Part shown: one piece after another, positions 18,994-28,307 of the stretch
Position numbering within the stretch: the first letter of the stretch is position 1
Layout of the letters: each line of letters opens with the position of its first letter
NCBI GenBank assembly: GCA_021297855.1
Contig: JAJTHM010000077.1
Span: forward strand, 1 to 38,612
DNA length: 38,612 nucleotides
Direction: 5' to 3'
From: Sphingobacteriales bacterium
GTDB taxonomy: Bacteria; Bacteroidota; Bacteroidia; Chitinophagales; JADJOU01
Program-made: the position numbers and the translations under genes
Notes under the pieces: model-generated
The model's input: only the letters and a program-made list of their open reading frames with translations
Database searches by the model: none
Told to the model about the DNA's origin: nothing

Positions 18994-20127
18994 TCACTCA
19001 CTTCCTATTTGCAACTGATATATACCATAAGTTTTGTACTTCACTCCATTGACTACCTGCACTCCTTTATTCATACCTTCATTGGATTCTAATATCCAAC
19101 TGGCTTCTGCATGCTTTATATTGAGCAAAATGCCGTTTTTAATGATTTCATAATACATGACAGCGTCTAGACCTTTTCCCCTATATTCCGGTAGTATGCC
19201 TAAAAGCAATACTCTTAGCCAATCCATTTTACCTTTGTTGAAAATTAGTTGTAGAAAATTAAACGGAAAAAGATTGCCGTTAAAGCTTTTAGTGATTTGG
19301 TTTATATCGCGCATAGCCAATGCAAATGCCACTACTTCACCCTTTTCGTTTACTATCATAGGGGCTAGGGATGGATCTAAGATTAACTTGAGTTCGTTTG
19401 CCATCAGCTCTAGTTCTGGGTCGCTCATGGGCACAAAACCCCAATTATTCTCCCAGGCCTTATTATATATTTTTTTGATATTATCGATTTCTAGATTGAG
19501 TTTTTTGGGGTCTATAAATCGAAGGGTACATTTAGAGCGGGTTAGAGCCACATCTTTGACGCGTAGAAATTTTTCATTCTTCAATACATCTTCATCCTCG
19601 AATTTATAGGCGAACATGCGCATCTCTAATTTCATACCAAAACCCTCGAGCAATTTTATATAGTATGGAGGATTATAAGTCATCATGATTTTAGGGGGAG
19701 AATCAAAGCCTTCAATCAATAGTCCAGATTCATAATTGGTCGATGGATTGACTGGTCCATGTAGAAAGCTATTGCCGGATTGAATATGATAATTCTTGAC
19801 TTTTTCCAACAGAGCTGAGGCTACTTCCTGCTTATCAATACATTCAAAGAACCCAAAGAACCCAATCTTGCTTCCATGGAATTCATTGTACTTGTAATTG
19901 TCAATAGCGGCAATTCTACCCACAGCTTGTCCATCCTCATAAGCCATAAATGCTTTGATACTCCCTATCTTGTAAAACGGATGATTTTTAGTGTTCAATC
20001 GCTGATTTACATCCATACGCAGAGGCGCTACCCAGTTGGGATAATCTTTGTATATAGAATAGTCAAAATTGACAAAAGCCTTTTTTTGAGCGGTGTTCGT
20101 TAAATCTATTTCTTTTATTTCTAGCAT
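18994..20127 (-). CDS. GNAT-fold acyltransferase, possible ceramide-synthase-like
   Basis: A 377-residue protein of the acyl-CoA N-acyltransferase superfamily. The N-terminal half has the pattern NWVAPLRMDVNQRLN, QAVGRIAAIDNYKYNEFHG, FFGFFECIDKQEVA and GPVNPSTNYESGLLIEGFD; the C-terminal half has a second GNAT-like core with LLLGILPEYRGKGLDAVMY, matching the acetyl-CoA-binding loop. Proteins of this layout are usually annotated only as N-acetyltransferases. The bacterial ceramide synthase of Caulobacter also belongs to the GNAT-like acyltransferases, and here a lipid kinase gene sits directly upstream on the same strand, so a sphingolipid role is a reasonable guess. A promoter (20148-20177) allows separate expression. 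Confidence 0.72.
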   Translation of the reverse strand: MLEIKEIDLTNTAQKKAFVNFDYSIYKDYPNWVAPLRMDVNQRLNTKNHPFYKIGSIKAFMAYEDGQAVGRIAAIDNYKYNEFHGSKIGFFGFFECIDKQEVASALLEKVKNYHIQSGNSFLHGPVNPSTNYESGLLIEGFDSPPKIMMTYNPPYYIKLLEGFGMKLEMRMFAYKFEDEDVLKNEKFLRVKDVALTRSKCTLRFIDPKKLNLEIDNIKKIYNKAWENNWGFVPMSDPELELMANELKLILDPSLAPMIVNEKGEVVAFALAMRDINQITKSFNGNLFPFNFLQLIFNKGKMDWLRVLLLGILPEYRGKGLDAVMYYEIIKNGILLNIKHAEASWILESNEGMNKGVQVVNGVKYKTYGIYQLQIGSE

Positions 20128-20147
20128 AAACAGAAAGGGTTCTGATA

Positions 20148-20177
20148 CAAATTTAATTTTTAATTATTAATTCTCAA
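20148..20177 (-). promoter_or_regulatory. Promoter of the acyltransferase gene
   Basis: On the minus strand TTG (CAA at 20175-20177), 19 bases, then TAAATTTG (CAAATTTA at 20148-20155), close to the Bacteroidota consensus. It precedes the ATG at 20127 by about 20 bases and lies just after the lipid kinase gene. Confidence 0.5.
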
Positions 20178-20180
20178 GGC

Positions 20181-21086
20181 CTAATTCGAAGTCGTCGGCA
20201 TTAAAATACGTTTTTCTAAAATAGTAACCTTTTGAGGACAGGCCATCTCCTCGCCATCTGCTTCGCAATCGAGATTAGATGTGTGGAGAAGTTGGATAGA
20301 TCGTGCTTTAAAACTTTTTGATGGTATATGATTCAAATAGCTGCCATCCTTTAGCGTGTGAAGATAGCGCAGTAACTTCCAAAGACTCACTTTTTCTATA
20401 ATATTCATATCGAATAGCCCGTCATCAATAATTGCCTGAGGGCATAATTTCATATTATTCCCGGCATATTTTCCTATTCCTATAGATAGCTGAAAACAAT
20501 CCCAACTATGCGCTTGATCATCGATGGTTAGCTCGATTTTTTCAGCTTGATAACTAAAAAAGGTATCAATCAAGGCGAGATAGTAACTCATGCCGCCAAG
20601 CCATTTGTATCGATTTAATTTTTTAACAACTGCTGCGCTGAAGCCTAGTCCGAGCATATTGATAAAATGTTTATCGCCATGAGTGTAGCTCAAAAGACCA
20701 ATATCTACTTTTTTATATTGTTGAGCTATTATAGCTTGTAGGATGTCTCGTTTGGATTTGAAATTAAAATTCCGTGCATAATCATTCCCCGTTCCCTTTG
20801 GGAGGATGGCTAGTTTTAGTTTAGAAATATCTTTTACTTGGCTGAATAACTGATTGACTAAATGATGTAGGCTTCCATCGCCACCGATAGAGACAAATTC
20901 ATTTACATCATTGTCCAAAGATTCTTTTACTTTCTTTTTTAAATCTTCTAACGAACTTGTTTGAAATAAACTGACCTCGATTCCGCTATTAACTAATCGA
21001 TCATAGACAAAGCGGTCAAATTTGAACTGATTTCGAGAATTGTTGGAAGTCAGATTCGCTATGAGGGCTATTTTTCGTTGACTCAA
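20181..21086 (-). CDS. Lipid kinase of the diacylglycerol/sphingosine kinase family (YegS-like)
   Basis: A 301-residue kinase with the DAGK catalytic motifs: SIGGDGSLHHLVNQLF (ATP binding), LPKGTGNDYARNFNF, and near the C-terminus DGLFDMNIIEKVS and DCEADGEE. It should phosphorylate a membrane lipid with a free hydroxyl, such as diacylglycerol or ceramide. There is no ATG: the frame has a stop at 21108-21110 and the start is most likely the TTG at 21084-21086, seven bases after the biotin carrier gene's stop. The acyltransferase gene lies downstream on the same strand. Family is secure; substrate is not. Confidence 0.9.
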   Translation of the reverse strand: MSQRKIALIANLTSNNSRNQFKFDRFVYDRLVNSGIEVSLFQTSSLEDLKKKVKESLDNDVNEFVSIGGDGSLHHLVNQLFSQVKDISKLKLAILPKGTGNDYARNFNFKSKRDILQAIIAQQYKKVDIGLLSYTHGDKHFINMLGLGFSAAVVKKLNRYKWLGGMSYYLALIDTFFSYQAEKIELTIDDQAHSWDCFQLSIGIGKYAGNNMKLCPQAIIDDGLFDMNIIEKVSLWKLLRYLHTLKDGSYLNHIPSKSFKARSIQLLHTSNLDCEADGEEMACPQKVTILEKRILMPTTSN

Positions 21087-21093
21087 TAGATTT

Positions 21094-21582
21094 TTAATTG
21101 AATTCGATTAGCAATTGATTTTTCTCCACGGCCACCCCTTTTTGTGGGTGTATTTTCTTAATAGTACCTTCCCCTGCTGACTTTATGACATTTTCCATTT
21201 TCATCGCTTCTAAAATGAGCAGTTTATCTCCAGCCTGCACAGAATCGCCCTCCTTCACAAACCAATCCACCACCAGTCCAGGCATTGGAGCTTTGAGAAT
21301 GGAGATTTTGGAAGAAGCACTCGTATCGATTCCCATCTGCTCCAAGAGCAAATCTATTTTTGTACTATACTTCACTTGGGTTGCCACTCCGTCTATCGTT
21401 AAAGAAATAGTCCTAGTTTCCAATTCGATTTTTGATATTGAAATCTCATGGCTTTTATGGTTGTGAAGTACACTATATATATTCGAGCCTAAATCAATGA
21501 CATCTAATTCTTTGGTGAACTGATTTACCTGTTCTTCAGTGAAGACTTTTGACTCTTGATTGCCTACTTGTATTTTTATCAT
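21094..21582 (-). CDS. Biotin carboxyl carrier protein (biotin/lipoyl attachment domain)
   Basis: A 162-residue protein whose last 70 residues form a biotinyl domain, with APMPGLVVDWFVKEGDSVQ and the biotinylation site EAMKMEN (the central Lys is the target). The first 90 residues are a small beta-rich domain like that of propionyl-/acyl-CoA carboxylase carrier subunits in this phylum. Carboxylase and carboxyltransferase genes are not present here, so it works with enzymes encoded elsewhere. The lipid kinase starts seven bases after its stop. The ATG at 21582 is the only sensible start. Confidence 0.88.
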   Translation of the reverse strand: MIKIQVGNQESKVFTEEQVNQFTKELDVIDLGSNIYSVLHNHKSHEISISKIELETRTISLTIDGVATQVKYSTKIDLLLEQMGIDTSASSKISILKAPMPGLVVDWFVKEGDSVQAGDKLLILEAMKMENVIKSAGEGTIKKIHPQKGVAVEKNQLLIEFN

Positions 21583-21655
21583 ACTTAATTATTCCGTGAA
21601 GTAAAGATATAAAAAACGTGGAAATGTTATGTGAAGAAAGAAAATACGTTTCTTC

Positions 21656-21994
21656 TCATTCGCCTTTTTCCATATTCATGAGGTCATCCATATCATCTTT
21701 AGATACATTATATATGATAATATTTCCATGATTGAAAACGGATTTATTTCCATGATTGTTAAATATATTTCCACTATTAGTTAGTTCATTAAAATTGGTA
21801 TTCAAGACAGATGCTATCTGCATTGTTTCATCCAGAGTTAAAGGGTGCTCTCCTTTCTCCAATCGAATATAACTCGATTTACTCATATTCATGCGCTGAG
21901 CCATTATTTCCTGTGATAATCGCAACTCATTTCTTAGTTGAATAATTCTATCTACTACTTTTTGGTTCAAACTTTCTTTTATTTTAGTATTCAT
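21656..21994 (-). CDS. XRE family transcriptional regulator with an Asn-rich tail
   Basis: A 112-residue regulator with a helix-turn-helix at about residues 15-70 (RLSQEIMAQRMNMSKSSYIRLEKGEHPLT), a clear XRE/Cro type. The tail is unusual: SGNIFNNHGNKSVFNHGNII, with repeated Asn-His-Gly, then an acidic helix. The start codon is embedded in a TCATATTTGA motif that recurs inverted at 22034-22043, and its own -7 box overlaps the middle copy, so self-repression is likely. The gene is divergent from the 22120-28689 surface-protein cassette and is the obvious candidate to control it. Confidence 0.85.
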   Translation of the reverse strand: MNTKIKESLNQKVVDRIIQLRNELRLSQEIMAQRMNMSKSSYIRLEKGEHPLTLDETMQIASVLNTNFNELTNSGNIFNNHGNKSVFNHGNIIIYNVSKDDMDDLMNMEKGE

Positions 21995-22043
21995 ATTTGA
22001 TTATATTTTCTCAAATATACTATAAAATTATATTCAAATATGA
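21991..22043. promoter_or_regulatory. Candidate XRE operator: three TCAAATAT half-sites
   Basis: TCATATTTGA (21991-22000) and its exact reverse complement TCAAATATGA (22034-22043) flank a middle TCAAATAT (22011-22018). The middle half-site overlaps the minus-strand -7 box (CAAATATA at 22012-22019), and the two forward copies are 23 bp apart. The first arm overlaps the XRE start codon. Confidence 0.6.
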
Positions 22044-22067
22044 TTTTATTTTTTTTGATTATTAGTG

Positions 22068-22075
22068 TAAATTTG
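22068..22075 (+). promoter_or_regulatory. -7 box of the surface-protein cassette (TAAATTTG)
   Basis: TAAATTTG matches TAnnTTTG, 45 bases before the ATG at 22120 and 25 bases from the nearest XRE half-site. A T-rich tract precedes it in place of a clear -33 element. Confidence 0.5.
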
Positions 22076-22119
22076 CAATAATTGATATTATTATTTAACA
22101 ACAGTAAAACCAAAGGGTC

Positions 22120-24519
22120 ATGAAAAACAAATTATTAACAATTATCATCTTAGTCTGTATTCAGCATTTATCTATTTCCGCACAAGGAGATCCAATTCCA
22201 GATTCGCTCCCAAAACCTAAGGATAGTTTTCAAATGGAGACTATTAGTTTTGAGGATAGTATGAAATACATTCAATTCGATAGTGAAATTGCAACCAAAA
22301 AGCAAGATATGGAAAGAATGGCTAATCTATACCCTAAAGTCCATTCAAAGGTAAAATTGGAATTCGCTGGCGTATTTTATCCAGAGCCAGATTATGCCTT
22401 ATATAATCTAAGACTTAAAAAAGAAGATGATTTCATTATGGAAAATGATAAATTTTCACTTAGTCTATATAAGCTATCTGATTTGAATGAAAAAATTTGG
22501 ATAAAAACATACGATTCTGACACAATTGATTGCTTAAATTTTGTCATAAAACTACCGTATCTGCCCGTCGTAAAAAATTCCTACGTTCTAGACTACGTGG
22601 ACAAAAATGGAATAGTAGCTAAAATGGACGAAATCAACCTTGATTATCAACAAAGAAGTCTTCTACATCTTTCAAAATCTATGTATGATAGGGCTGCGGA
22701 ACACTCCCATTATAAGGAAGAATCTTTCCAAGATTTTATTTTAAGAGATAATGGAGACGAAAACTATGTAGAGAAGCTCATTTATACTCAGAATCAGTTC
22801 AATATTTTCCCACCTGAAATCTTGATTGGTAACTCTAAACAATCTCCACCTTGGTGTCTTACAGCCGAACCGATAAACCCATGTGATAGTATATTTTATA
22901 AAAAGTGGCTAGCTCAGTACATTATAGACTTGAAGGGGCTTCGAGAATTAAACTTCTATACTATAGAAAGATGTCTTTTATCTAACAAAAGATTTAGTGA
23001 CTTATTCAATAATTATGTGAAGAAACTACTACCCACATGGAAATCATGGAAGGATAGTTGTTATGTAGATCCTGATTTAAAACCTAGAGGTGATGAGCTG
23101 CCTTGCGACTGTCAGCGACTGGGGATACTGGGTGAAGAAATGAATAATGGATCTTATTTTACTAAGCAAGTTCACCCCCATTCCCCACATCAAATGTGGG
23201 TAAATTCTTCTTCAAATGGCAATGAAATCAAAGAATATTGGGATGGTACGGATGGGAAATCACATTTTATAGGCAATTTTTTTGGACCGAGTTTTTGGGC
23301 GGTCGTGGAGTCTTGGGGTAGCTGCACGCCAGCGTTTCAGGGGCCAACTTATGGGGCTGGGTATGAAGCATGGCAGGATCCGACTAAAACAATGACAGCG
23401 AAAAATTCTCCGCTGCACGTCATATTTAGCTTCAACTACGTCTGCGAAAAAAATAATAAGGATGCTGGACAATGGCCGGCGGATTGTGCTTGTCCATTAG
23501 ACGTGAGAGGGAAAATGTATCTGGAAAATAAAATGACAACCAGTACTAAGCCCTCGTGGTCATGCTGGAGAACCTCTGTAGCTCAAGCAGTGATTGAGAA
23601 TGCTGGACTTGGATTGGTTCGATCCAAGTATTTTGAATTGGGCACCAATAGTCCTAAAATCTATTTTAGTGATGCTGCAGGGGGAAGTTGTGAATCAATT
23701 TATAAAAGCACATTTAGCTTAGATTTCCTATTTTCCCTAGCTAAAACAGTAGCTGCAGGTGCTGCATCTTATTTTGCACCTATCGCTGGAGTTGTATTAG
23801 CCGATCCTATTAGAAATACATGGAGAAATACTTCTCCAATATTATCGGTCTTTTCAACAGGAGTAGTTTCTAAGAGCAATGTACTCGTGGATATGGATTG
23901 GCAGATGTCATTGAATGCGAATACACCGATAGAAGCGAGACTATACAGTTTCTATAAAATATCTGCAAAGGGCGAAGATGGATGGCACGCGAAAGCTGCC
24001 TTGGAGTCTGATGCTATAAATTCTTATTTTATAGAAGGCAATGTGCCTTTACCAAGTCAAAATCAATATTGCTGTAATGATTTTATAGCCAAATGGTACC
24101 AGTGCGGTGGTGGTGGAGTATGGAACACCACGATGAAAACCAAGACGGAGTCTTTCATTAATTTTAATAGTAGTGCACCTTGGATCAGCATAAAAACAGA
24201 TGATAATTATAGACATTATGAATCCAAACTAGGCTGTTCTTTATTCAAATTCAAACATAATTTGAAAGGAAATGGAATCAAAATAGACAATAGTTATCTG
24301 AAAATATTAAAGAACGAAGTCAAGTGGAATATCAGTAAGGATAACAAGGTCATGATAGAGATAGTCGATATTATGGGAAGGAAAATATACTCTAATAGCT
24401 TGTCACCTCAAAAGGATTTGACGATTTTTAATTCTACTAACTTTCCGAATAGGCTCTTAATGATTTTAGTCAAAGATGGCGAGCATGAAGAGATGTATAA
24501 ACTATTAAACAATGAATGA
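22120..24519 (+). CDS. Large secreted protein with T9SS type A-like C-terminal domain, paralogue 1
   Basis: A 799-residue exported protein of no family I know. It has a signal peptide (residues 1-22, ending ISAQ), an N-terminal region shared with the paralogue at 25907, a cysteine-rich middle (WCLTAEPINPCDS, LPCDCQRLG, ESWGSCTPAF, WPADCACPLDV, NQYCCNDF) and a C-terminal segment of about 65 residues (VMIEIVDIMGRKIYSNSLSP) that looks like a type A sorting domain for the type IX secretion system. The many cysteines suit an extracellular, disulfide-bonded surface protein. A lipoprotein gene overlaps its stop (ATGA). It faces the XRE gene and is probably regulated by it. Function unknown. Confidence 0.8.
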   Translation: MKNKLLTIIILVCIQHLSISAQGDPIPDSLPKPKDSFQMETISFEDSMKYIQFDSEIATKKQDMERMANLYPKVHSKVKLEFAGVFYPEPDYALYNLRLKKEDDFIMENDKFSLSLYKLSDLNEKIWIKTYDSDTIDCLNFVIKLPYLPVVKNSYVLDYVDKNGIVAKMDEINLDYQQRSLLHLSKSMYDRAAEHSHYKEESFQDFILRDNGDENYVEKLIYTQNQFNIFPPEILIGNSKQSPPWCLTAEPINPCDSIFYKKWLAQYIIDLKGLRELNFYTIERCLLSNKRFSDLFNNYVKKLLPTWKSWKDSCYVDPDLKPRGDELPCDCQRLGILGEEMNNGSYFTKQVHPHSPHQMWVNSSSNGNEIKEYWDGTDGKSHFIGNFFGPSFWAVVESWGSCTPAFQGPTYGAGYEAWQDPTKTMTAKNSPLHVIFSFNYVCEKNNKDAGQWPADCACPLDVRGKMYLENKMTTSTKPSWSCWRTSVAQAVIENAGLGLVRSKYFELGTNSPKIYFSDAAGGSCESIYKSTFSLDFLFSLAKTVAAGAASYFAPIAGVVLADPIRNTWRNTSPILSVFSTGVVSKSNVLVDMDWQMSLNANTPIEARLYSFYKISAKGEDGWHAKAALESDAINSYFIEGNVPLPSQNQYCCNDFIAKWYQCGGGGVWNTTMKTKTESFINFNSSAPWISIKTDDNYRHYESKLGCSLFKFKHNLKGNGIKIDNSYLKILKNEVKWNISKDNKVMIEIVDIMGRKIYSNSLSPQKDLTIFNSTNFPNRLLMILVKDGEHEEMYKLLNNE

Positions 24520-25199
24520 TGAGACTTAATCTTGTGTTAATCCTTAGTTTTTTAGTATTATCTTATGGCTGCTCTCCCGAAGTGGATAAGTGCAATAATA
24601 GCTGTGGAGACAGGGCTATATGCGATGAGAATGGACAATGCCAACCAAAAACGAATCAAGATTTTTATAATCCAATAACTAAGAAGTATGAGTATTTTTT
24701 TAATATCGGTTATGAGACTTCTAAGAATTGTCTATTTTATAATTATTCTTTAAATGATACACCTTGGATTTTTCCTTCGTTAATTGATATTGGGAGCACT
24801 AATAGGTTTAATGGCGTAAGACTAACAACCTTAGCTATGGATACAATTAGTGGGTTATGGGAAGACCAAAATGTAACGTCTTACGATTTAACATTTAAGC
24901 GTGACATCAACAATAAGGTGACGGAACTTAATATTGTTTATGTTTCATTTAATAATTTTGATCATCAAGTGTTTTTTGATTATAATCTTTTTAAAAAATA
25001 TCAAAATAAAAATGTGGTCAGTAGCTGGGTGGGAAAGGTATCACAAGATAGGAAGCGGATAGATTTTACGATTTACTTTTATGTGAATAAATCGTCTCAG
25101 ATATTTGAAAACTCGGATACGATAAAAGTTATCAATAGATCTTATGTTGTGCACCCAGAGTGTAAATCAGATTGTCGTTTTTGTTTTGAATGTGAATAA
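24516..25199 (+). CDS. Lipoprotein with EGF-like cysteine motif, copy 1
   Basis: A 227-residue predicted lipoprotein: the signal peptide ends in a lipobox-like LSYGC, so the mature N-terminal Cys would be lipidated. Next comes a four-cysteine, EGF-like stretch (DKCNNSCG, AICDENGQC), then a beta-rich body and a second Cys cluster at the very end (HPECKSDC, CFECE). It overlaps the upstream gene by four bases (ATGA), a sign of translational coupling, and its neighbour at 25209 is a clear paralogue. Probably an outer-membrane surface protein; unknown function. Confidence 0.75.
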   Translation: MMRLNLVLILSFLVLSYGCSPEVDKCNNSCGDRAICDENGQCQPKTNQDFYNPITKKYEYFFNIGYETSKNCLFYNYSLNDTPWIFPSLIDIGSTNRFNGVRLTTLAMDTISGLWEDQNVTSYDLTFKRDINNKVTELNIVYVSFNNFDHQVFFDYNLFKKYQNKNVVSSWVGKVSQDRKRIDFTIYFYVNKSSQIFENSDTIKVINRSYVVHPECKSDCRFCFECE

Positions 25200-25208
25200 A
25201 TAAGAACC

Positions 25209-25883
25209 ATGAAGCTGTTAAGTTTAGGATTTATGACTTTTTTACTCTTAGGCTGTGGTCCTGAAGTAGATAAGTGTAATAATAGCTGTGGAGCAAATGC
25301 AATATGTGATGATGCGGGTATATGTCAGCCCAGAACGAGAGAAGATTTCTACAATCCTGCTAGGGGTCGATATGAAAGATTTTTTAATATTGCTTTCGAG
25401 ACATTTCCATATTGCATTTACTACAATTATTCTTATGCAGATACCCCTTGGATCCTCCCCTCTCTAATGAGTATTTATAATACCCATAGATTTGATGGAT
25501 TTGAGTTACGTACGCTCATTTTTGATTCAACAAAAACAGTAAGAGAAGATAATCGCATCAAGACCTACGATTTAATTTTTAAGCGAGATGCAACTAATAA
25601 AGTGACGGATATGAATTTAATATTTCGATCTAATAAATATTTTAGCTTTGATATATTTTTTGAGCATTACATATTCAGAAAGTATGAGAATAAGAGTATG
25701 GTGAGCAGTTGGGTTGGAAAATTATCTCCGGATCGCAAAAGGATTGACTTCAAAATTTATTTTTTTGAAAATAAATCAAGATGGCTGTATGAAGTGACAG
25801 ATACCGTAAAAATAATCAATAGATCGTATGTGGTTCATCCAGAGTGTAGATCAGATTGTAAATTTTGTTTTGATTGCGAATAA
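25209..25883 (+). CDS. Lipoprotein with EGF-like cysteine motif, copy 2
   Basis: A 224-residue paralogue of the preceding gene, with the same order: signal peptide ending LLLGC, the EGF-like EVDKCNNSCGANAICDDAG, a body beginning DFYNPARGRYERFFN, and the C-terminal HPECRSDC and CFDCE. All cysteines of copy 1 outside the signal peptide appear conserved. It starts nine bases after copy 1 stops and is followed by the second 799-residue paralogue. A tandem gene duplication is the simplest origin. Confidence 0.75.
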   Translation: MKLLSLGFMTFLLLGCGPEVDKCNNSCGANAICDDAGICQPRTREDFYNPARGRYERFFNIAFETFPYCIYYNYSYADTPWILPSLMSIYNTHRFDGFELRTLIFDSTKTVREDNRIKTYDLIFKRDATNKVTDMNLIFRSNKYFSFDIFFEHYIFRKYENKSMVSSWVGKLSPDRKRIDFKIYFFENKSRWLYEVTDTVKIINRSYVVHPECRSDCKFCFDCE

Positions 25884-25906
25884 ATTAACTAAAAAAATAT
25901 AATGCT

Positions 25907-28307
25907 ATGAATTTAAAGAATTTTTTTGTTCTACTATCCCTTCTTATAGGAATTAATATGCATGGAATGATGTTGCCAGATAGTACTCGGTTAGACAGTG
26001 TGGGTCATAAGTACTATAGTAGTGTGGAAGATAGTTTAGCTATCCTCGAGTTCGATGTGGCATTTGCTGGAAAAAAAGCAGAAATGCAGCGTTTTTCAGA
26101 AAGTTATCAATCTATTCACTGCAAGGTTAAGTCTGAATTTTCGGGCATCTTCTATCCAGAAACAGATTACGCAATTTATAATTTGCGATTAAAGAAAGAG
26201 GATGATTTTAATATAGAAACTGACAAATTCACTTTAAGATTATCTAAGTTAAATGATTTGGGTGATAAGGTATTACTCAAATCGTATAGCTATGATACAA
26301 TCGATTGCCTTAATTTTATTATCAAGCTACCCTATTTCCCTAGCTTGAAAAATAAGTATACAATTGATTACGTTGATATTAATGGCAAAATAAGCCTTTT
26401 CGAAACTATAGATTTAAGCTACAAGCAAAATTCATTTTTGAAAGTGTCTGAAGAATTATATGATAAGACAGCAGATTATGTGGAAACGAAAGCTGAATCG
26501 TATAAATCATTTATATTGAATTATGGAAATGAAAATCAGGCATTAGAAAGATTAATTTATACTCAAAATCAGTTTAATATATTCCCGCCTGAGGCTATCG
26601 TGGGCTCTTCAAAAAAATTGCCCCCTTGGTGTATATCTCCGGAGCCAGTAAACCCTTGCGATTCTTTATTCTTGAAAAAAATGGATAAATGAGTATACTG
26701 TAGATATTAAAGGACTTCGTTCACTAGACTTTTACACCATAGAGAAATGTCTTTTAAGCAATAAACGATTCTCAGATTTGTTAAATTCATATATCAAAAA
26801 ACTACTCCCGGCATGGAAATCATGGAAAGATTCATGTTATAAAATAGAACTAGAACCGCGAGGAAGCGAGATGCCATGCGACTGTCAGCGAATATCCGTT
26901 CATGATCAATTTATGTATAGTGGGAAATATTTTAAAGATCAAATTCACCCACATTCACCTATAAAGATGATAGTAAAATCTGCAGCGAATGGCAATGCTA
27001 TTCATGAGTATTGGGATGGGACAGATGGCAAATCCTTGTTTCAAGGAAATATTTTTGGACCTACTATGTGGGTCGTTCATGAATCCTGGGGTAGCTGTAC
27101 CCCTTCGTTTTATGGACCTGAATACAATGCCGGGAATCGACTAGTTAACCCGCCTCATCTTCCCTATTCAGTTGATGATGAACCTTTATCTCAGACCTAC
27201 ACTATGACTTATGTCTGTATTGGTTGGGACGAATTTGATGAGAATTATTGGCCAATAAGTTGTGCCTGTCCGCTAGATGTCAATGGCAAAATGTACTTAG
27301 AAGCTACTTTAATGACCAATACAGATTTTAGATCTAATTGTTTCTGGGAGACTTACTCACAAGCAGATGCAGAGGTTGCGGGTCTAGGTCTAGTCCGACG
27401 TTATAAACCTGTTAGTAATGTTTTAGGAGGAAGAGCTGGGGATGTTTTGTTTTGGAATTCCAGTTTAGCTTCTGCACAGTCCTCATTTAAGAGCAGATTT
27501 AACTTTGGAGCACCTTTGCAGATATTCCTCGACTTGACACAGGTGACAGCATTTACTATAGCAATGCAAGATATTATGGCACCTCAATATATGAAAACTT
27601 TGCATAACTCTTGGAAGTCGATAGCTCCTTTTAAAAGAACCTTTGCAACAGGCCCAATAAAGAAAAATGAAATATTGGTTGATATGCCATGGCGATATCA
27701 GCTTGAACCGAATTTTCCTATTCGAGCTGACTTGTATACCTTTTATAAATTAAGTGCAAAAGGTCAAGATGGATGGCATTCTAAATCAGCAATTGAAACA
27801 CGAGGATTAAATACCTATTTTATTGAGGCCAATGAACCATCAAGTGGTCAAAATGAGTATTGTTGTAATGATTTTGTATCTAGATGGTTTCACTCTGGGG
27901 AAGGTGGAGTATGGAATACAACGATGAAGAACAAAGTAGAGAGTTTTATAAATATGAATAATACGGTGCCTTGGATTACAGTAAAGACTGATGATAACTA
28001 CGGAGATCATTTTTTATCCTTAGGTTGTTCTAATTTTGAGGCATATGTAAGAAAGGCTGCCGGAGTCCTAAAGAGGTTTGAATACACATATTATGATGGA
28101 AGAACACTACGGTGGATTGATGATGCTAAGGAAGATGTTGGGATAAATGTATATGATATTATGGGGAAATTACTGTATTCTAATAAGTTAGTACCTCAAA
28201 AAGGTATGTTAATCTTTAGCCCAAAGAGCTTTAACCGCGGAATCATTTTAGTCCAAATAAATGGCACTATGGGAGAACAATTTATTAAGATTTTGTCTGG
28301 TGATTAG
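25907..28307 (+). pseudogene. Paralogue 2 of the 799-residue secreted protein, broken by a one-base frameshift
   Basis: Two frames, 25907-26692 (261 residues) and a continuation whose first ATG is at 26778 (ending 28307, 509 residues), together make one paralogue of the gene at 22120. The break is an A7 run at 26675-26681: as written it reads FLKKMDK and stops, but with six A it reads FLKKWINEYTVDIKGLR, matching the paralogue's FYKKWLAQYIIDLKGLR. With one base removed the gene encodes 799 residues, exactly the paralogue's length. The second half keeps the cysteine-rich blocks and the sorting-like end (INVYDIMGKLLYSNKLVP). It may be a recent mutation, a slippage-controlled switch, or a sequencing error. 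The signal peptide is shorter than in paralogue 1. Confidence 0.8.

Noticed and set aside
19157-19609. 150-residue open frame on the plus strand
   Set aside because: It is antisense to the acyltransferase gene, which has clear family motifs, and the frame is rich in Ser/Leu as expected from an antisense reading.
28261-28299. Upstream extension of the small lipoprotein to the ATG at 28261
   Set aside because: It would overlap the preceding gene by 47 bases and put extra residues ahead of the signal peptide; GTG at 28300 gives a better lipoprotein start.
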